Part shown: positions 26,323 through 35,612 of the stretch, one piece after another | How positions within the stretch are numbered: the stretch's first letter is position 1 | Layout: each line of letters begins with the position of its first letter | Assembly: GCF_015245355.1 (NCBI RefSeq) | Contig: NZ_CP063311.1 | Location: 2,381,309-2,445,308, forward strand | DNA from: Anabaenopsis elenkinii CCIBt3563 | GTDB taxonomy: Bacteria; Cyanobacteriota; Cyanobacteriia; Cyanobacteriales; Nostocaceae | Direction of reading: 5' to 3' | Length of the DNA: 64,000 bases | Notes under the pieces: model-generated | What the model saw: only the letters and a program-made list of their open reading frames with translations | Databases searched by the model: none | What the model was told of the DNA's origin: nothing | Program-made: the position numbers and the translations under genes

Positions 26323-27606
26323 ATGTCCCGAAATGTGCCATTTAAAATTCGCCATCAAAAGTTAATTATATTAGTGGTAGGTGCCACAGTGATCACATCG
26401 GGAATTGCTATTTATGGCCTATCCCAGTTTAATTCAAGTAGTGAAAATACCGTAGCCGTAGAAAATCAGCCAACTGCAACCAGAGTTACCGCCCTAGGAA
26501 GACTAGAACCAGAAACAGAAGTAATTAGCCTATCAGCACCACTACAATTAGATGGCGATCGCATAGGTGAGATTTTAGTACAGGAAGGAGAGCCAGTCAA
26601 ATCTGGGCAAGTATTAGCAATTCTGGACTCAAGAACTCGTCTGCAAACTGCTGTAGTCCAAGCAGAAAAACAGCTGGGAGTAGCTGAAGCTAAACTAGCT
26701 CAAATTCAAGCAGGGGCTAAAACTGGAGAGATTCAGGCGCAACAAGCAACAATTGAACGTTTACAATCCCAGTTAGAAACAGACATCATCGCCCAGGAAG
26801 AAGCGATCGCCCGCATAGAAGCACAATGGCTAGGGGAAAGAATAGCACAAGAGGCGACAATTAACAAACTGCAAGTAGAACTGAATAACGCCCAAGGGGA
26901 ATATGAACGTTATCAGCAACTATCTGCTGATGGAGTAATTTCTCATTCTTTATTTGACAATAAACGCTTAAGTTTAGACATCGCACAACAGCAACTAAAA
27001 CAAGCGCAAGCAGTTCTCAATCGCATTAACTCCACAGCAAGCAGAGAATTAACCCAAGCGCAAGTTGCGCTCAAGCGCATCAACTCCACCGGGAATAAAC
27101 AAATCACAGAAGCAAAAGCCAGACTCAACAGTATTAGTGAAATTCGCCCCGTAGATGTACAAGTAGCCAAAAGTGAAATTGAGAATGCAACCGCCGTACT
27201 CAAACAAATGAAAACCAACTTAGAATCTGCCTATATTAAAGCACCAATACAGGGACAAATCCTGAAAATTCACGCCCGCAAGGGCGAAAAAATTGGGGAT
27301 GATGGAATTGCGCAATTAGCACAAACCCAGCAAATGATTGCTATAGCCCAAGTGTATCAAACCGATATTAGTAAAATTCAACTAGGACAATCAGCAGTAG
27401 TTACCAGTCAAGCATTTGATGGTGAATTGCGGGGGACAGTTTCCCAAATTGGTTTACAGGTAAATAGACAAAACGTATTTAGCAACCAACCAGGGGAAAA
27501 CCTAGATAGTCGAGTCATTGAGGTAAGAATTCGCCTAGATCCCACAGACAGTCAAAAAGTAGCGGGATTAACTAACTTACAAGTGCAAACAGCCATTGAA
27601 TTATAA
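26323..27606 (+). CDS. DevB/HlyD-type membrane fusion protein (second copy)
   Basis: A 427-residue adaptor of the same family as the one at 3469. It has a TM segment at about 13-34, RVTALGRLEPETEVISLSAP, a lipoyl half (VQEGEPVKSGQVLAIL), a longer coiled coil (about 105-295, with two near-repeats RINSTASRELTQAQV and RINSTGNKQITEAKA), then the barrel. It is clearly a paralogue, not a recent duplicate. It pairs with the DevC-type permease downstream; no ATPase gene is present. It probably works with TolC to export a lipid or peptide. Confidence 0.8.
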   Translation: MSRNVPFKIRHQKLIILVVGATVITSGIAIYGLSQFNSSSENTVAVENQPTATRVTALGRLEPETEVISLSAPLQLDGDRIGEILVQEGEPVKSGQVLAILDSRTRLQTAVVQAEKQLGVAEAKLAQIQAGAKTGEIQAQQATIERLQSQLETDIIAQEEAIARIEAQWLGERIAQEATINKLQVELNNAQGEYERYQQLSADGVISHSLFDNKRLSLDIAQQQLKQAQAVLNRINSTASRELTQAQVALKRINSTGNKQITEAKARLNSISEIRPVDVQVAKSEIENATAVLKQMKTNLESAYIKAPIQGQILKIHARKGEKIGDDGIAQLAQTQQMIAIAQVYQTDISKIQLGQSAVVTSQAFDGELRGTVSQIGLQVNRQNVFSNQPGENLDSRVIEVRIRLDPTDSQKVAGLTNLQVQTAIEL

Positions 27607-27670
27607 CACTCATATAAGACTCCTATTTGATTTTTGCACAAGACTCAGTACACACGGCAATTCTTCTTAC

Positions 27671-27700
27671 CTGTTCCCTGTTCCCTGTTCCCTGTTCCCT
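27671..27700 (+). repeat. CTGTTCC heptamer tandem repeat
   Basis: Four heptamer units of CTGTTCC between devB-like and devC-like genes. Short tandem heptamers of this kind are common in Nostocales intergenic DNA. The same unit appears inside the MITE-like elements. Confidence 0.7.
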
Positions 27701-27740
27701 ACCTAGACAAATCAATTCAGAAACCAAACCGGATTTCTAT

Positions 27741-28907
27741 ATGTTTTTCAAATTTTTACATAAAACCCCCCTTGCATGGCGACAGTTAATGAAGGAAAAA
27801 ACTCGTTTACTAGTCGCAGTGGCAGGTATTACATTTGCTGATATGCTGATGTTTATTCAGCTAGGGTTTGAAAGTGCGCTATTTGATGCAGCTACTAAAC
27901 CCCATCGGAACCTACAAGCAGATTTAGTTTTAATTAATCCGCAATTTCAAACTTTATTTTCAGTCAAAAGCTTTTCCAGACAAAGACTATATCAAACATT
28001 GGGTTATGAGGGTGTAGAATCGGTAAATTCTGTTTATATTGGCACTGCACAATGGCGCAATCCCCAAACACGTCTTGATCGTGCTATTTTAGTTTGGGGT
28101 ATCGACCCTGTAGCACCGGCGTTTAAGTTTCCCCAAGTACAACAAAATCAGGATCATCTCAAATCATTGTATCAAGTGTTGTTTGATCAAGATGGTCGTC
28201 CAGAATATGGCCCAGTGGGTGAGATTTTCGCGAAAACAGGTAACTTTGACACAGAACTGAATAATAAAGCCATCACTGTTCGCGGGTTATTTAATAATGG
28301 TGCTTCCTTTGCTGCGGATGGGAATGTTATTACTAGTGATTCTACCTTTTTGCAACTCTTCCCCGAACGTGCAAGAGACAAGGTAGAAGTAGGATTGATT
28401 ACACTCAAGCCTAGTGTAAATATTGAGGAAATGCGATCGCAACTAGCCGCAGGCTTACCCAATGATATTAAAGTATTAACCATAGAAGATTTCGCCCAAA
28501 TAGAACAGAATTACTGGTCTGAAAGTACTGGGATTGGTTTCATTTTTGGTTTAGGTGTGGTCGTGGGCTTTATTGTCGGTATAGTCATTGTCTACCAGAT
28601 TCTTTACTCTGATGTCTCCGAACACTTACCAGAATACGCTACCCTTAAAGCCATTGGATATACCGATGGCTATCTGTTGGGGGTTTTGCTACAAGAGGCG
28701 TTATTTTTAGCTATTTTAGGTTATATCCCCGCTTTTTTCCTGTCATTTGGATTATATCAGTTAACCTACGCCGCCACCATGCTACCCATAACTATGAAGG
28801 TAGAACGAGCCATGACTGTATTTATTCTTACAGTTACTATGTGTAGTATTTCCGGTGCGATCGCCATGGGTAAACTACGTAAAGCTGACCCCGCTGATGT
28901 TTTCTAA
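27741..28907 (+). CDS. DevC-type ABC exporter permease (second copy)
   Basis: I start this at the ATG at 27741, giving 388 residues (MFFKFLHKTPLAWRQL), because homologues begin there. The frame extends upstream to 27627 through the heptamer tract, which is not coding. It has the four-TM DevC layout with SFSRQRLYQTLGYEGVESV and ending KADPADVF. Like the hgdC-like gene it lacks a following devA, so both exporter pairs in this window depend on an ATPase encoded elsewhere. Confidence 0.8.
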   Translation: MFFKFLHKTPLAWRQLMKEKTRLLVAVAGITFADMLMFIQLGFESALFDAATKPHRNLQADLVLINPQFQTLFSVKSFSRQRLYQTLGYEGVESVNSVYIGTAQWRNPQTRLDRAILVWGIDPVAPAFKFPQVQQNQDHLKSLYQVLFDQDGRPEYGPVGEIFAKTGNFDTELNNKAITVRGLFNNGASFAADGNVITSDSTFLQLFPERARDKVEVGLITLKPSVNIEEMRSQLAAGLPNDIKVLTIEDFAQIEQNYWSESTGIGFIFGLGVVVGFIVGIVIVYQILYSDVSEHLPEYATLKAIGYTDGYLLGVLLQEALFLAILGYIPAFFLSFGLYQLTYAATMLPITMKVERAMTVFILTVTMCSISGAIAMGKLRKADPADVF

Positions 28908-28999
28908 TTCCCCAGCAGTTGTGAGTTTATTGATTCAAGTCCCTCTGTTGAGTAGTATTCTAAAAACATAATTTTAATTACCTTAGGGGGATGTATCCT

Positions 29000-29206
29000 A
29001 TGACAATTTGGGTAAACGAGCAAATTGATCCTTCGGGTATGATTCACGCTTGTATTGCTTGTTGTGATGAATCCCAAGCTAAACACTGTCATCAATCCTT
29101 TGAAGAAAATTTGACTGATAGCCAAAAATTAGCCGGTTGGGTAGCACAATTGCGAATCGTTAACTCTTGGGATGAAGTCCCAGTTAATGCTCTCAAACTT
29201 AATTAG
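29000..29206 (+). CDS. small conserved cyanobacterial protein
   Basis: A 68-residue protein starting MTIWVNEQIDPSG (an ATG three codons earlier is also in frame). It carries a cysteine/histidine-rich centre (HACIACCDESQAKHCH) that might bind metal. It has no signal or membrane segment. A TTAGGGGG stretch precedes it. Similar short proteins occur across Nostocales; I recognise no function. Confidence 0.6.
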   Translation: MTIWVNEQIDPSGMIHACIACCDESQAKHCHQSFEENLTDSQKLAGWVAQLRIVNSWDEVPVNALKLN

Positions 29207-29219
29207 ACCCCAGTCTTTT

Positions 29220-29253
29220 ATAAAGGTCATACCCTTGAGGTTTTGACCTTTAT
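29220..29253 (+). terminator. hairpin after the small gene
   Basis: A 10 bp inverted repeat, ATAAAGGTCA and TGACCTTTAT, with a 14 nt loop, 13 nt after the stop codon. It is AT-rich, with few Ts afterwards; probably a weak terminator. Confidence 0.4.
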
Positions 29254-29319
29254 TATAGTTCCTGGGGGAATTTTCCCTAATATACAGCGCATTTGATCTG
29301 AGTGGGTACGGCAGGGCAG

Positions 29320-29387
29320 GCAGGATGCCCACCCCACAAGATTTATGATATTAAAGTGTGTACTTTATTTACTTGAAAAGTGCTGTA
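29320..29387 (-). repeat. dispersed repeat, inverted relative to the split copy
   Basis: The reverse complement reads TACAGCACTTTTCAAGTAAA, then TAAAGTACACAC, ATAAATCTTGTGGGGTGGG and CATCCTGC. It matches the copy that the insertion sequence at 25079 disrupted and shows the empty-site sequence. Confidence 0.7.
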
Positions 29388-29604
29388 AGTATTAAATGTA
29401 TGATGATTTATACGTATAACCTAATAAACCATAAACATCAGACTGAAAAAATCAGCACTCATACACAACAAATTTTAAGAAACATCAATAATTCTGCAAA
29501 TTTCATGAGTTTTATTAACTTTTAAGAGTTATCATCATAGCAATAGTTGAATATAAAACTTGCGAAACCCGAATTAATATAGTGAACTATTCCCCAGTTT
29601 ACAC

Positions 29605-29632
29605 TATGGCTAACGCCACGCTATCGCTATCG
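29605..29632 (+). repeat. REP-like palindromic unit inside a gene start
   Basis: TATGGCTAACGCCACGCTAT plus CGCTATCG. It is the 28 bp half of the longer units at 46114-46161 and 59861-59906 (which run on the opposite strand). It overlaps the putative first codons of the CblD-like gene. Confidence 0.7.
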
Positions 29633-30151
29633 GAGCAAACCTGTCCTATTAATTTAGTTGGCGAAACAGGACAAGCGGTGCAGATTTCTATTCATCCCCC
29701 TAGTCAGTATATCTGTGCCAACTGCGAACGGATATTACCAGACTGGAAAAGTCAACCTGATTTATGGGTTGTAATTGTTTTGCAACAATCACGTTATCAA
29801 CTAGTAAGAAGAACCACAGCAACAGAATTAGAAAAAGAACGCTTACGAGAAAAGTTTATGCGCTTTGGTTGTGATTTAGCATTTAAACTGCAAGATCACG
29901 GCTATTTAACAGACCTAATTGATCCCTGTACCGGTTACCCTTTACTGTCTCATCCGGGAGAAATTCCCCACAACGACACAGCAGTAGTACAAGCCTTGCT
30001 CAACTATCCAGTGCTCAAAAATAAATGTCGTGTACTGATTCATCCCCTATGGGGTGCAGCAGTTTATCCGAGTATTTTAATATCAGTTGCACCACCAAAA
30101 GTCATCGCCACCTTTACCAAAGAAATTGCACCCTTACACGGTTGGAATTGA
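29606..30151 (+). CDS. CblD (MMADHC)-like protein
   Basis: About 181 residues from this ATG, or 189 from a GTG at 29582. It is similar to the cyanobacterial proteins annotated as methylmalonic aciduria and homocystinuria type D: CANCERILPDW, DLWVVIVLQQSRYQLV, FGCDLAFKLQDHGYLTDLIDPCTGYPL and LIHPLWGAAVYP are well conserved. In animals CblD routes cobalamin; the bacterial role is unproven. The first nine residues (MANATLSLS) are encoded by a REP-like repeat, so the true ancestral start may have been lost or moved. Confidence in the family is fair, in the start low. Confidence 0.6.
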   Translation: MANATLSLSEQTCPINLVGETGQAVQISIHPPSQYICANCERILPDWKSQPDLWVVIVLQQSRYQLVRRTTATELEKERLREKFMRFGCDLAFKLQDHGYLTDLIDPCTGYPLLSHPGEIPHNDTAVVQALLNYPVLKNKCRVLIHPLWGAAVYPSILISVAPPKVIATFTKEIAPLHGWN

Positions 30152-30184
30152 ATTTAATAGACACACTTTACTTGGATATTAGGA

Positions 30185-31249
30185 TTAAATATTTCTCCCT
30201 CGTTCCCGTGGTTGAGCATTAATAGGGATGAGAATTTGGTTGAGCCTACGTAATTGGTCAGATGTTCCCATGCAAATGAGTGTATCTCCAGATAATAAAA
30301 TAGTATCCCCAGTCGGACCGCCAATCAAACTACCATTAGCCCGGCGAATGGCAATCACTAAAGCTCCAGAGTCCGATCGCAATCTTGTTTGTTTCAAACT
30401 TTGACCCACAAGGGGACACACCAGGGGGTCTACGAGAAACTGTTCCATATAAAACTTGCGGTCTGTACCAGAAATAAAATCATCAACAAAATCTAACACC
30501 TGGGGTCTTAAGGCTGCTGCAGCCATCCGCTTACCACCGGTAATGTAAGGTGAAACCACGATATCTGCCCCACCACGCTGTATTTTTTTTGCAGATTCCT
30601 CCGTACTAGCCCGGGCGATCGCTCTAATTTTCGGATTCAATGTTTTTGCGGTTAACACAGTATATAAATTTTCCGCATCAGAAGGTAAAGCCGCCACAAT
30701 GCAAACTGATCGGTCTACCCTTACCTTCAAGAGGGTGTCATCTAGAGTCACATCACCCTGATATACTATATACCCTTCTGCCTGTGCCTGTTCTACAGAT
30801 TCTAAATCCGAATCAACTACGACAAAGGTGACATTTTCCGCCTGAAATTCCTTAGCAATTTGACGCCCGGTGCGACTAAATCCACAGATGATATAATGTT
30901 GTGTCAGAGTTTCCATTAACCTTCTCTGTTGCCGTAGTCTCATGCCTTCTTGAAAGTAGCCCTGAATCACGGCTTCTGTGAATCTATTGATCATGTAACC
31001 AATAGTGACTACACCCAACAAAATTAAGGCGATTGTAAATAATCGTCCTTGTCTACTCAAGGGATTAGTCTCCCCAAAACCCACAGTAGTTAAGGTAATC
31101 ACGGTCATATAAGCCGCTTCTTCCCATGACCACCCCTCCATGAACTTGTACCATAAAGTACCGGTCAGGAAAACACCCCCCAGGGAAATAGTCCCCAGAG
31201 TCAGTTCTTGTTGCAGTCTTCGGTATTTTTTCTCAAGTGTGGAATACAA
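30185..31249 (-). CDS. potassium channel with RCK (TrkA-N/TrkA-C) domains
   Basis: A 354-residue channel of the two-TM, MthK-like type: TM1 about 18-35, pore filter TTVGFGE (54-60), TM2 about 68-90. The cytosolic RCK domain follows, with the Rossmann motif IICGFSRTGRQIA (about 115-127) and DSDLESVEQA. A TrkA-C domain ends near residue 340. The filter is GFGE rather than GYGD, which is seen in some prokaryotic channels. It is divergent from argD and convergent with the CblD-like gene. Confidence 0.85.
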   Translation of the reverse strand: MYSTLEKKYRRLQQELTLGTISLGGVFLTGTLWYKFMEGWSWEEAAYMTVITLTTVGFGETNPLSRQGRLFTIALILLGVVTIGYMINRFTEAVIQGYFQEGMRLRQQRRLMETLTQHYIICGFSRTGRQIAKEFQAENVTFVVVDSDLESVEQAQAEGYIVYQGDVTLDDTLLKVRVDRSVCIVAALPSDAENLYTVLTAKTLNPKIRAIARASTEESAKKIQRGGADIVVSPYITGGKRMAAAALRPQVLDFVDDFISGTDRKFYMEQFLVDPLVCPLVGQSLKQTRLRSDSGALVIAIRRANGSLIGGPTGDTILLSGDTLICMGTSDQLRRLNQILIPINAQPRERGRNI

Positions 31250-31386
31250 AGTTATTTTACCGTTACCATGGTTTGGCAGAGTGTTGAACCCCTCACCTAA
31301 AAAAAGTATCAGATTTAATAAATAAAATGTTATTTTTAATAATTTCTAGCAAACTAGTAAGTGACTATTAAAATTAAAGAGATATC

Positions 31387-31392
31387 AGGAGG
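31387..31392 (+). promoter_or_regulatory. ribosome binding site deciding the argD start
   Basis: AGGAGG with a 7 nt spacer before GTG at 31400. This favours that start over the GTG at 31361. Confidence 0.7.
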
Positions 31393-31399
31393 CGTGGCC

Positions 31400-32683
31400 G
31401 TGAGTAGAGAAACTCTCATTGAGCAAGCTACTATCCCCCCAACATCAAATTCTATGTCATCCAGCCCTTTTGATGCTGATAGCTTCAATGAAGCTGTCAT
31501 GTCAACCTATGCTCGGTTTCCCCTAGCTTTAGATCGGGGTGCTGGCTGTCGGGTTTGGGATACCCAGGGACGTGAATATCTGGACTTTGTAGCCGGAATA
31601 GCCACTTGCACCCTGGGACACGCCCACCCGGCTATGGTAGAGGCGGTAACGCGCCAAATCCAAAAGCTACACCACGTTTCTAATTTGTACTATATTCCCG
31701 AACAAGGGGAATTAGCCCAATGGATAGTTGAACATTCCTGTGCTGACCGGGTATTTTTCTGCAATTCCGGGGCTGAAGCTAACGAAGCAGCGATTAAACT
31801 AGCGCGCAAATATGCTCATACAGTTCTAGATATTGACAAGCCGATTATTCTCACAGCTAATGCTAGTTTCCATGGTCGGACTTTGGCCACCATCACCGCT
31901 ACAGGACAACCAAAGTATCAAAAATACTTTGATCCTTTAGTCCCCGGGTTTGAATATGTTCCCTATAACGATGTTAGTGCATTTGAGGCCGCAATTAGTG
32001 AGTTAGACGAAGGTGATTATCGTGTCGCCGCAATTCTCATTGAACCCCTGCAAGGAGAAGGTGGTGTCCGCCCCGGAGATATCGCTTATTTCCAAAAGCT
32101 GCGGCGACTTTGTGATGAAACTGGTATTTTGTTGATCTTTGACGAAGTACAAGTTGGTATGGGACGCACTGGTAAGCTATGGGGTTATGAATATCTGGGT
32201 GTGGAACCAGATATCTTTACCAGTGCGAAAGGTTTGGGTGGCGGTATCCCCATTGGGGCGATGATGAGTAAGAAGTTCTGCGATGTTTTTCAACCAGGAG
32301 AACACGCTAGTACTTTTGGCGGTAACCCCTTTGTTTGTGGTGTGGCCTTGGCTGTTTGTCAGACTTTGGAAAAAGAGAATATTTTGCCAAATGTGGAAGC
32401 AAGAGGTACTCAGTTACGTGATGGATTAAACGCCATCGCCGCTAAATATCCCCATGTGATTTCTCAAGTCCGCGGTTGGGGTTTAATCAATGGTATGGAG
32501 TTACAAGCAGATATTCAGCTGACCGCCGCTGATATTGTCCAGAAGGCTCTAGAGCAGAGTTTGTTGTTAGTCCCCGCAGGTCCCAAGGTTGTCCGGTTCG
32601 TACCCCCGTTGATTGTCACTGAGGCGGAAGTCAATTTGGCTTTACAAACTGTTGAACAAGCGATCGCTTCTTTGACAAGTTAG
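31400..32683 (+). CDS. argD: acetylornithine aminotransferase
   Basis: A 427-residue class III PLP aminotransferase catalysing N-acetylglutamate semialdehyde to N-acetylornithine in arginine synthesis. It has NSGAEANEAAIKLARKYA, ASFHGRT, the IFDEVQVGMGRTG PLP pocket, and Schiff-base lysine K277 in SAKGLGGG. The length equals that of other cyanobacterial ArgD proteins. The GTG start is supported by the strong AGGAGG site. Cytoplasmic. Confidence 0.93.
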   Translation: MSRETLIEQATIPPTSNSMSSSPFDADSFNEAVMSTYARFPLALDRGAGCRVWDTQGREYLDFVAGIATCTLGHAHPAMVEAVTRQIQKLHHVSNLYYIPEQGELAQWIVEHSCADRVFFCNSGAEANEAAIKLARKYAHTVLDIDKPIILTANASFHGRTLATITATGQPKYQKYFDPLVPGFEYVPYNDVSAFEAAISELDEGDYRVAAILIEPLQGEGGVRPGDIAYFQKLRRLCDETGILLIFDEVQVGMGRTGKLWGYEYLGVEPDIFTSAKGLGGGIPIGAMMSKKFCDVFQPGEHASTFGGNPFVCGVALAVCQTLEKENILPNVEARGTQLRDGLNAIAAKYPHVISQVRGWGLINGMELQADIQLTAADIVQKALEQSLLLVPAGPKVVRFVPPLIVTEAEVNLALQTVEQAIASLTS

Positions 32684-32695
32684 TTGTGTCTGATC

Positions 32696-32724
32696 AGCGA
32701 GGATGGGTTATCCTGTTTCTCGCT
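32696..32724. terminator. hairpin between convergent argD and tsaB
   Basis: AGCGAG pairs with CTCGCT, with an inner GGAT/ATCC, 12 nt after the argD stop. Modest stability, no T run. Confidence 0.4.
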
Positions 32725-32760
32725 GTTGCGTCCAGGAAACAGGGAAAATGTAAATATATG

Positions 32761-33420
32761 TTAAGTTTCTACCGGATGTTGCCCATAATATGGTATTGCT
32801 TCTAACCAGTGCGGTTGTTGACCTTGTTGCCAATCTAAATAGGCTAATTCCAAAATACTCCCTACAGTTATAGCCAAGTTAGATGTAGCTTTAATTAGTT
32901 TATATTCACCCTGCCAGTTAGCTAAGGTGTTGTGCCATGCTTCCGGTGTGAATACAGCATCGGCTAATAAAGTTCTCAGCCGGGAATGCTCAGGGAATGG
33001 TTCATATATCCCACCAAAGACTTTTCCCCTTTGGGCTGGCATTTCTACGGCTATAACCCCCGGTGTTTGGGGCTTTTGAGGTTTTTTAGCCCAAGCTAAT
33101 GCCGCTAGGGTAGAAATCGTAAATACAGGGATATTTAATTGTTGTCCTAAGGTGCGGGCAATGACAAGACCTATCCTGGTTCCGGTAAAACCACCAGGAC
33201 CCTTAGCTACGGCAATAAATCCTAACTCTTCCCAAGTGTGGGGCTTAATAAATTCTACTAAGTATTGATGGATGTAACTAGATAAATCACGCCCCAAATC
33301 CCAAGTATGAGTACGACTTTCACTATTAAAATCACTGATAGCCAGACCCAGTGAGGGGGTGGTTGTGTGTAGTGATAATGCGTAGGTTTTGGCTCCAAGG
33401 TCTTCTAGTTGTTGAATCAC
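32761..33420 (-). CDS. tsaB: tRNA threonylcarbamoyladenosine biosynthesis protein TsaB
   Basis: A 219-residue ASKHA-fold protein that partners TsaD in making t6A37 on ANN-decoding tRNAs. Visible are LSLHTTTPSLGLAI at the N-terminus, the hallmark GPGGFTGTRIGLVIARTLGQQ near residue 75, and KVFGGIY. The start is GTG, with no better ATG close by. Length is normal. It is convergent with argD. Confidence 0.88.
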   Translation of the reverse strand: MIQQLEDLGAKTYALSLHTTTPSLGLAISDFNSESRTHTWDLGRDLSSYIHQYLVEFIKPHTWEELGFIAVAKGPGGFTGTRIGLVIARTLGQQLNIPVFTISTLAALAWAKKPQKPQTPGVIAVEMPAQRGKVFGGIYEPFPEHSRLRTLLADAVFTPEAWHNTLANWQGEYKLIKATSNLAITVGSILELAYLDWQQGQQPHWLEAIPYYGQHPVET

Positions 33421-33595
33421 GATTAATTACAATGTTATACTTCAGATTCACTTACCTATATTAGATAGAAATCAGACTCCCCTGGGAGTTGGGTACATCA
33501 AATGATAAGAATCGATACAGGAGTCAACATAGGCTCAAGTTTGACGGCTACCCTAGTAACTTTGTAGTAGCCGCTGTTAATGGTGATCTCTTGGC

Positions 33596-33844
33596 TCAGG
33601 TTGGTACTAGTTCTCCAGGACGCAATTTTGACCACTTACCCACTTCCTGCTTAAAGCTCAAACAACCCACCACGTCCCACTCCATTTCAATGACATCTTG
33701 GCTGGTACGAATATTGACGTTGATGGAAGGTTCACTCGGATCAAAGGTGGGATTTTCAGTTAGGTGTGGCTGTTGGTGCTGTGTTTCTACTGCGTGGTAG
33801 GTTTGACAGCGGTCTACATAGTGGCAGTTCACACAAATACACAT
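33596..33844 (-). CDS. ycf34: Ycf34 family protein
   Basis: An 82-residue protein opening MCICVNCHYVDRCQTYH, with cysteines 2, 4, 7 and 13 as in Ycf34, which is thought to bind an Fe-S cluster and affect photosynthetic electron transport. A short beta-rich remainder ends EMEWDVVGCLSFKQEVGKW. A plus-strand ORF over the same DNA (33489-33800) is a shadow. It is divergent from the CCA-adding enzyme gene. Confidence 0.85.
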   Translation of the reverse strand: MCICVNCHYVDRCQTYHAVETQHQQPHLTENPTFDPSEPSINVNIRTSQDVIEMEWDVVGCLSFKQEVGKWSKLRPGELVPT

Positions 33845-33933
33845 AATCGAACTGACTCCAAAAACCTATTTTACTATTAATGTTAATGTAACTTAAGCCC
33901 AATTTGTATTCACTAGTTGTTGGGTTGGTTTTT

Positions 33934-35205
33934 ATGACAATCCACAGTTTGAGCAATCTCACCCTGGTTACCGAAAATTGGCCTTTTAACTGGCAACTAC
34001 TACCACCATCTGCTTATATGGTAGGTGGTGCAGTGCGTGATGCCCTGTTGAGTAGAACTCGTGAATATTTAGATCTGGATTTTATTGTTCCATCTCAGGC
34101 GGTGGAGCTAGCTCGGACGATCGCCAGTCATTATCAAGCCGGTTTTGTACTACTCGACCCGGAAAGACAAATTGCGCGGGTCGTCTTTCCCCACGCCACA
34201 GCGGATTTTGCCCAACAGGAAGGAGATAGTTTAGAGGCAGATTTGCATAGAAGAGATTTTACCATTAATGCGATCGCCTATCATCTCCACACCCAAACTA
34301 TCTTCGACCCCTTACACGGTTATGATGATTTACAACGGGGTATATTACGCATGGTCTCACCAGCTAACCTCAAAGATGACCCTCTGCGATTAATGCGGGC
34401 ATATCGTCAAGCTGCCCAACTTGCTTTTACCATTGAACCGACTACTCAGGCAACTATTACCACCTTAGCACCACAGATCATAGAAGTCGCCCCGGAACGA
34501 GTACGGGGAGAAATTAGTTATTTATTAGCAAATCCTCAAGGGACATCTTGGCTACTTAAGGCCGCGTCAAATCATTTACTTGCGCCTTTCTTTCCCCATG
34601 CTACCCCCGAAAGTTGGCAAAAATTAGCAACAGTAGACACACTTGCTGGTGTGATTACTCAACATTGGCCGCAATTGGGTGTCAAATTACAGCAGCATAT
34701 CCGGGATACCGTCAAAACTACTTGTTTGGGTATTGCTAAACTGGCTTGTTTAGTTCACCCTAACCCAGAAGTTGCTAAAACCCAACTCCAAGCACTGACT
34801 TACAGCCGTGCAGAAATTCAGGCTGTGACCACCGCCCTCAAACTCCTTCCCCTACTCAAATCCCCTCATATGTCCGTGCGAGAACAGTATTTCTTCTTCC
34901 AAGAGGCGGGAAATGTATTTGCGGCTACAATAATATTAGCCTTAATAGATGATAATTTGGTATCGGTGACTTCAGGGCACAAGTCGCTGCGCGCCTATGC
35001 ACCATTAATCAGCCGGTATCTGAACCCTGATGATCTGGTTGCCCATCCCACTAAATTAGTGAGTGGCGATAAGTTAATCATATCACTAAATATTCCCCCT
35101 TCCCCCAAATTAGGCAAATTATTGACAGAAATTGCCATTGCACAAGCTGAGGGAAAAGTTTCTACCCCAGAAGATGCGATCGCTTTTGCTCGGCAGTTAT
35201 TATAA
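33934..35205 (+). CDS. CCA tRNA nucleotidyltransferase
   Basis: A 423-residue class II tRNA nucleotidyltransferase/poly(A) polymerase. The head domain has MVGGAVRDALL, then DLDFIVPSQ (metal-binding DxD type), HRRDFTINAIAY, DPLHGYDDLQRGILRM and LKDDPLRLMRAYRQ. The C-terminal half is helical. It adds or repairs the CCA end, which suits this genome because the tRNA-Cys gene here does not encode CCA. ATG at 33934 is chosen over a TTG at 33904. It may add only C or A in species with split enzymes; the sequence does not decide. Confidence 0.85.
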   Translation: MTIHSLSNLTLVTENWPFNWQLLPPSAYMVGGAVRDALLSRTREYLDLDFIVPSQAVELARTIASHYQAGFVLLDPERQIARVVFPHATADFAQQEGDSLEADLHRRDFTINAIAYHLHTQTIFDPLHGYDDLQRGILRMVSPANLKDDPLRLMRAYRQAAQLAFTIEPTTQATITTLAPQIIEVAPERVRGEISYLLANPQGTSWLLKAASNHLLAPFFPHATPESWQKLATVDTLAGVITQHWPQLGVKLQQHIRDTVKTTCLGIAKLACLVHPNPEVAKTQLQALTYSRAEIQAVTTALKLLPLLKSPHMSVREQYFFFQEAGNVFAATIILALIDDNLVSVTSGHKSLRAYAPLISRYLNPDDLVAHPTKLVSGDKLIISLNIPPSPKLGKLLTEIAIAQAEGKVSTPEDAIAFARQLL

Positions 35206-35612
35206 AATTTAGGGTAAAAATATATACTTGTAATTAGTCTGGCTACACTCAGACCCTAGGTACACACAACCAGAAGTATTATTCTACGGAATTTCAGAAT
35301 ATTTTTGCTGATCACGCCTAAATCAATCATTAATTAAAATCATAAATTGTCTTTGGGAAACTGAAGCTATGATAAAAGTTGCAAACATGGTCAAAGACCA
35401 TCATCAACAAAATTAGCAGTTAAGAAAAAAACCATATTATACTAGAAATTCTAGATTATACAGCACCATTAATCCCCTCCCAGGAATTAAATCCTGTTCT
35501 TTTTCATGCTCAAGATTATCATGGTGAAAATATCAATTCCTTCTCTACATCACAAAGAAAATTAGACCTTAATAACGAGAATATAGCTAATTTTGATAAT
35601 CATAAACCAGCA
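35206..35612. other. intergenic region with an open but start-less reading frame
   Basis: From 35424 the frame of the following barrel gene is already open (after a TAA at 35421) but has no ATG, GTG or TTG until 35613. Its translation (for example LNPVLFHAQDYHGENI) looks coding. The lost part should have held the signal peptide. Nothing else is seen. Confidence 0.45.

Noticed and set aside
27627..27740. N-terminal extension of the second DevC permease
   Set aside because: It translates a CTGTTCC heptamer tract, and homologues start at 27741.
33489..33800. 103-codon plus-strand ORF
   Set aside because: Antisense to ycf34, which has the conserved cysteine pattern.
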